Positions 58,685 through 64,000 of a DNA stretch of 64,000 nucleotides are shown one piece after another. The translations under genes and the position numbers were made by a program. The notes below the pieces were generated by a model, which saw only the letters and a list, made by a program, of their open reading frames with translations, had not been told where the DNA came from and ran no database searches. Location: contig WPIO01000030.1 in assembly GCA_009760855.2 (NCBI GenBank), positions 436,001-500,000 of the forward strand, read 5' to 3'. The stretch comes from Cristatella mucedo. Taxonomy: Eukaryota > Bryozoa > Phylactolaemata > Cristatellidae. Each line of letters opens with the position of its first letter. The first letter of the stretch is position 1.

Positions 58685-58950
58685 TTTTCAGGCAATCCTT
58701 TCTTTTTAATGTGTTACAAACTGGTTAGCAGCAGTATTCTCAAGAATCTTTGACAATAAAAGAAAATGGGAAACTGGGCGATAGTTTGCTAGAAATTTTG
58801 AATCAAATCCAGGCTTTTTAAGAATAGGTCGAATGATGAACGATTTGAAAGACTTGGGAACACCTTGTTATCCAGAGAAACATACAGTATGGATAAGATA
58901 ATAGCATTCTTATGTGTAATGCTAGTAGCAAGTTTACATTAGTAGTAATA
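58685..58950 (-). mobile_element. LINE-A-type RT N-terminal fragment
   Basis: On the minus strand one frame reads KSFKSFIIRPILKKPGFD, then LANYRPVSHFLLLSKILEN and AANQFVTH, the region just before the main RT motifs. It lies immediately after the (ATT)n of the plus-strand copy and has no 3' end. Confidence 0.7.
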
Positions 58951-59994
58951 TGAAACTTTCAGTTTAGTTTGTACCCGTGTGTAGCCACTTTCAATAAAAG
59001 TTAGACTCACACATATAGTGCATGCTTTTGAAAGGAAATGATTGATTTATCTGTAACTGTACCTTAAGAATGTGATATGCATCAAAACCTGTCTCAACAA
59101 AGAGTATTCCATTTGTGCCATATTTCAACTGCACCTCAATATTAATACATATTCCATCGTTTGATTACTAATGATCGTAAAGTATAAAATAAAGAAATAC
59201 TTGCTAGCGACTTAGAGTCTGCAGGTCACAAGGTATTAATTCCAGCAATAGGCATGAGTAGGGTTATATTTAAGCAAATCTTCTGGACATAATGAAGTGG
59301 CAGCCTGATACATTTGCCCTTTCAACAAAAACACAGTCAAGTTCTTGTCGAACTTATATAGAGAAGAAATATAATGTAGAAATACAAAACTAAACCTTGC
59401 TCTCAAAGTACATAGTTCGGTTCATGCATTCTGAATTGACTACATGAGCATGACTTCGATGTCAAGCACTGATTGTGGTAACAATAAAGACCTCCCACTT
59501 GATATGGAAGGTTATGACTGGTATGGGCAACCACTTGAGAATGCCAGGGCCGTGGAATAATAACGCTTACAGAATCGATTTCCTATTAAATATTAATTAG
59601 CTAGACAGAGGCACAGACTAAAAGCTCCTAGCAAAAGTAGATTCACAATGAACACAATTTGCACACATTAGCCAACTTGGACCTAAAGTACAATGGATGC
59701 AGGATCCGCGGTACTCAAGGAATCTAATTTCCGTTGATCGTTAGTCTCAGCTGAAAATGCTAGACGAGCAACATGTGGTCGTTTGTTCAACCGCTGTGCC
59801 CACCGCTTCCTGCAACAAAGACACAGCTAAGGTTCGCAGAAGCTTCGCACTCTGCAGCCTTGATAGTTTAAAGTGTACTACAGATGGAGAAAAACGAAAA
59901 ATTGATGAGGGGAAAATCAAAAGCATAGGTTCCTACCGACACCTAGATAAGCACATGCAAGCACATGAAAGAGTCTAAGTAATGTAATGCCATA
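58951..59994. other. No recognisable content
   Basis: AT-rich sequence between LINE copies; I see no gene, tRNA box or shared repeat. Confidence 0.45.
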
Positions 59995-61330
59995 TACAGT
60001 AATAGGAATAATATTACTAATACATTTGATATAGAACTCTCAGATAACTCAATCTCTTTCTAGGCCTTTACATTTGCTGCAAAGGAATCATGATCGAACG
60101 GTTAGTGGTAGCATGCTTAATGACAAAAAGCAGAATATGGTAAGGTATGATATGCACACGGTCAGCATGTACATATGATTAGTGGCAGCACGCACAGTGT
60201 CAGCATGCATAAGCACATAAAGGTAGAGTCACAGGGACCCACTAAATGCTGTCATAAATAGGTGCGTTTTTTAGTTTGGTCAAGTCAGCGGATGTCGTGA
60301 CGCAAGTCGGAAGTTAGTTTTAGGCTTTGGGAGCATACAAACTAAAGGCATGGTCACCAAAGAATTTGAGGTACGAAGTATAGGTACACGATATAACTCC
60401 GAAAAGGAAGTGCTGGCCGAAAAGTTGGGCTGGCTGAGGAGTAGATCTGAAAGGCAGGCTGGAGCCAAAGAATGAAGGGACCTAAAAATTAGTGACAGAA
60501 CCTTGAAGTCGATGCGTTGCTTGAATACCAGGTCGGCGAGAAGTTGTGTGACGTGGTATCTTCGAAGCTCACGACAGACGGGCCTATCTGCAGAGTTTTG
60601 CATCAGCTGTAAGCGCCTGATTGCACAGGCCGGTAGACCAGAGAGCCGTGAGTACAGAAGTCAAGACTAGAAGCCGCAAATGCATGGACCACTTTAGATG
60701 TGGCATCACTGCCTAAGCAAGCCTGAATTTTTAGCAATGTTTGGTAGCTGAAAGATTATATATTAAGTAGGAAAACTTGACTGTGGAGCTGATGTAGTCG
60801 TCTAATGAAAGGTTGCTTTTGAACAGTACGCTTCGATTTCGTGCAGATTTAACAGCTAATATGCCAGCTGGGCCAATTTTGAGCGCTAGCCTTTCCAATT
60901 TCTGAGTCACACTTGGTTTGCTCATAATCAGTAAGTTGGTTCTATCATGGTTAAATTTAAGAAAGTTTGTAGCTATCCATGTGCGAATGTCATAAATACA
61001 AGCAGCACGGGAGTTGAGAGAATTCGAACTTGCTGGAGGGATCAAAGCAAAGCGACAGCTGAGTTTCATCTGCGTAGAAGTGAAAGCTTAGATTGTGCCT
61101 GAGAATCACATCAGCAAGAGGTGTAGTATAAAACGTAAAAAGAACGGGCCCAAGCACAGAGCCCCGAGGTGTACCATACTTCAGAGGTACCTAGGCTGAT
61201 CTGTGTCCTTGCATATCAATATTCCACTGTGATAGGACCTGGACCATTGCAGTGCAGTTACAGTGATGTGCGAAATGAGAAGCCCTAGTAAGACTTGGTA
61301 ATCGAGAGTATCAAAAGCTGCCAAAAGATC
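59995..61330 (-). mobile_element. LINE-A copy, degenerate
   Basis: An older minus-strand copy: (AAT)-like start, hairpin, untranslated region, C-terminal codons with indels, and a readable middle part (61069-60731: SNSLNSRAACIYDIRTW, TNLLIMSKPSVTQKLERLAL). The catalytic-box region near 61060-61150 is recognisable but broken. The younger copy starts right beside it. Confidence 0.82.
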
Positions 61331-61334
61331 AATA

Positions 61335-62803
61335 ACAATAATAATAATTCACTGGATAAAGCGCCCTCAGAGAACTTAATCTCTTTCTAGGCGCTTTACA
61401 TTTGCTGCAAAGTGAAATGCAATTGAATGGTAAGTAAAATCATGCTTGAAAAACAAACAAAATGGATAATATGATTAGGGGTGACATGCACAGGGTCAGC
61501 ATGCAAATGTGGTTAGTGGCAGCATGCACAGTGTCAGCACGCATAAGCACATCAAGGACGAATCACAGGGACCCACTAAATGCTGTCCTAAATAGGTGTT
61601 TTTAGGTTCCTTTCAAATGTGGTCAGGTCAGGGGATGTTCTGACGCAGGTCGGGAGGGAGTTCCAGGCTGTGGGAGCATACGAACTAAATGCACGGTCTC
61701 CAAAGGATGTAAGGTTTGTACGAGGTATTTCTAGACTGTTGGATTCCGAAAAGCAGGTGGTACGATGCTTGGCCTGATGGGGGAGTATATCTGAAAGATA
61801 GGCTGGAGCCATAGAATGAAGGGACCTAAAAGTGAGCGAAAAAACCTTGAAGTCAATCCGTTGCTTGACTGGTAGCCAGTGCAGGTCGGCGAGAAGTGGA
61901 GTAATGTGGCAACTGCGGCGCTCACGACAGACAAGCCTAGCTGCAGAGTTTTGCACCAGCTGCAATCGCCTGATCGCACATGCTGGTAGGCCAGTGAGCA
62001 TTAAGTTGGAGAAGTCGAGACGGGATATCACGAATGCATGGACCAACTTAGATGTGGTATCTTTATCTAAACAAGCCCGAATTTTAGCAATGTTATGAGG
62101 CTGAAAATAGGCAGCTTTGACCGTGGAGCTGATATGGTCGTCTAACGAGAGGTCGCTTTGGAATATGACACCTAGATTTCGAGCTGATTCGACAGGAGAT
62201 ATGCTGGCAGAGCCAATTTTGAGCTTCAGCCTTTCCAATTTCTGAATCACACTGGGTTTGCCCATAACTAGTAAGTTAGTTTTGTCATCGTTTAGTTTTA
62301 GAAAATTTGCTGCCATCCACGTGCGGATGTTATCAATGCATGCAGCAAGTGAGTTGAGAGAATTTGAGGTGCTCGAAGGCTGGGAGGGATCGAAGCAAAG
62401 GTACAATTGAGTGTCATCCGCATAGAATAAAAAGGCTAGATTGTGCTTGGCAATCACATCAGCAAGAGGCAGAGTATAAACCGTGAAAAGAACCGGACCT
62501 AGCACGGAGCCCTGAGGTACTCCATATTTCAGAGGAACTTTAGATGATCTTTGTCCATTCACGTCAATACTCTGGAGTCTCCCACTGAGATAGGACCTGA
62601 ACCACTGCAGACCAGTGCCAGTGATGCCCAGGCGAGATGAGAGGCGCTCTAGAAGAACTTTGTGATCGATGGTGTCAAAAGCTGCCGAAAGATCAAGCAA
62701 AACAAGCAGAGACACTCTACCCATGTCTGCATGCAAAATAAGGAGAGACTCTACTTAAGCCTGCATTCCTATGAAAGTCATTATACACCCGAAGCAATGC
62801 TAA
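61335..62803 (-). mobile_element. LINE-A (L2/CR1 group) copy, open RT frame of 382 codons
   Basis: The minus-strand frame 62736-61588 is open from before motif A (LLVLLDLSAAFDTID) through GVPQGSVLGP and FYADDTQLYL to the natural C-terminus NLKTPI. It is nearly identical in protein to the copy at 57.1 kb. The 3' hairpin and (ATT)n (61335-61400) are intact. At 62697-62767 a unit of about 35 bases is tandemly duplicated, which breaks the frame upstream; the RT N-terminal codons continue in ALLRVYNDFHRNA. A LINE-B is joined at 62803. No endonuclease part. Confidence 0.93.
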
Positions 62804-63256
62804 TGTAACGTATCTCCGTCTGTAACTCCACAAGGGTGTTACGCTGGAGTTTTGTATAGCACACTCACAGCCTAAGCGGCTTTTTGTACGCATTCGGTAG
62901 CCAACAGACTTCGTCAACAAAGAGAAAGTGGGAAGCATAGCAGAGTCAGGAGAGCAGTTGAGGTAGTGCGTAGCATGGAAGTAGCAGCTCGGACCGCTGA
63001 AAAGGATGAGCCATAGTCGGCAGCAGGAGATTACTTGTCGCTGCGTAAAATCTTTGAAGCGAGTTCCACAGTCTAGGACATGCGGAGCTAAAGCTTCTGT
63101 CGCCAAGCGGAGGAATGGAACAGGTAATTTATTGTCCATAAATTACCTGAGGGCACGCGGAGGCCGAAACTGGTGCAGCACTTCAGCTAGGTACGAAGGA
63201 GCCAAGCCGTGGCGGGCCTTGTGGGTCAGCATAAGAACTTTGCTCTGTATACGGGT
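62804..63256 (-). mobile_element. LINE-B 3' end inserted in LINE-A
   Basis: Begins with the LINE-B terminus in reverse (aatgtaacgtatctccgtct), then cacactcacagcctaagcgg and the C-terminal RT region. The break lies exactly at the end of the recognisable LINE-A sequence. Confidence 0.8.
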
Positions 63257-64000
63257 TTACATACGATATTTCTTTCAGTTGAGCTTGCGCATTCTCGTGC
63301 TGTGGCCTCAATTTACCCAAGCCATAAAACCTTTTAATACAATTTAACTAAAATAAAGCTGCCGTTTTCACAAAAACTTCACAGAAGTGCGATTTTGATT
63401 TAACATTATGTTCGACAGTGTTCCACGTTTCATAACATATTTCATGCGATTGTGCTTGCCATTCCCATGCTATGGCATCAAATAGCACAGCCCATATAAC
63501 AGCCCAATAATCGAACTGCGATACAGCTGCCATTTACGCTCAAGCTTAAGAAAACTGCAGCTTTAATTTCAATTTGACGGCATCGAATAGGAAAGTGCAT
63601 GCCCTATGGCATGCCCTATAGCATGAAATTATGTCGGTTTAGCCTGAAACTGTTTACTATAATATGGAATTAAAACCACAGTTAAGCAAAGCTTATTGCA
63701 GGAATCGCAGCTGTGGCACAATTTGATTCTGTAACGATACTAGCTGGTCCGGGCCATTGGAGGTCGTAGCATTGGAATGAGCATGACAAATGAGAAGGAA
63801 TTTAGTGAGTGAACCCGAAGCACTTTTTTCTGTTATGTGGAAGCAAAAACAAAATAGCTGAAAGCTTATTTCCAAAATGGCAGCTGTTTCAGTCGAAATT
63901 ATAGGAAGGCTGGCTGGTCCAGGCCATAGTATTAGAACTAGCAAGCGCTATGGCATAAAATTATCGGGTAAATACAGAACATTTTTCTGTCATGATGAAT
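63257..64000. repeat. Degenerate tandem repeat, unit about 160-175 bases
   Basis: Similar phrases recur at intervals: cattctcgtgctgtggcctc (63291) and cattcccatgctatggcatc (about 63460); tagctggtccgggccattgg (about 63741) and ggctggtccaggccatagta (about 63910); cttttttctgttatg (63823) and atttttctgtcatg (63981). Units are heavily diverged and the array runs off the window. Confidence 0.5.

Overview
This window is animal genomic DNA. It has one intron-rich protein gene with GT/AG splice sites, and its introns and flanks are full of LINEs, tRNA-derived SINEs, Tc1-type relics and long simple repeats. The phylum cannot be fixed from the sequence; an invertebrate metazoan is my best guess.

The only host gene I can support is on the minus strand and fills about three quarters of the window. 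It is an orthologue of MARCHF6 (TEB4; yeast Doa10), the polytopic RING-CH ubiquitin ligase of the ER membrane. I assembled 22 coding exons by eye, from the start codon at 47762-47760 to the stop at 653-651. Every intron has GT...AG ends and every codon phase joins, giving 988 codons (human about 910). The eight C4HC3 zinc ligands, the acidic linker, the TEB4-Doa10 core and the conserved C-terminal element are all present. The ATG lies in a CpG-rich stretch; upstream of it are a palindromic CRE-type octamer, an ETS-type site and a GC box.

Layout from left to right: 1-650 gene end and flank; 651-1396 exons 22-20; 1397-7250 intron 19 (a dispersed unclassified repeat, LINE relics); 7251-11287 exons 19-15, with GC-rich coding sequence; 11288-17758 intron 14 (two L2-like copies and a second LINE family); 17759-23223 exons 14-8 with large CT repeats; 23224-34000 exons 7-2 with Tc1 relics, SINEs and L2 copies; 33964-47749 the 13.8-kb intron 1; 47750-47762 exon 1; 47.8-51.7 kb a stretch poor in recognisable repeats; 51.7-63.3 kb a nest of LINEs including two very similar L2-like copies in opposite orientation; 63.26-64.0 kb a degenerate tandem repeat.

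The mobile elements form a clear system. The dominant LINE (here LINE-A, L2/CR1 group) ends in a conserved hairpin and an (ATT)n tail. A tRNA-derived SINE (SINE-1) carries almost the same 3' hairpin, so it probably borrows the LINE-A machinery. A second LINE (LINE-B) has an unrelated 3' end and inserts into both LINE-A and Tc1 copies. A second SINE (SINE-2) has a different tail. Names such as LINE-A and SINE-1 are local labels. I found no prokaryotic-type, CRISPR or viral system.
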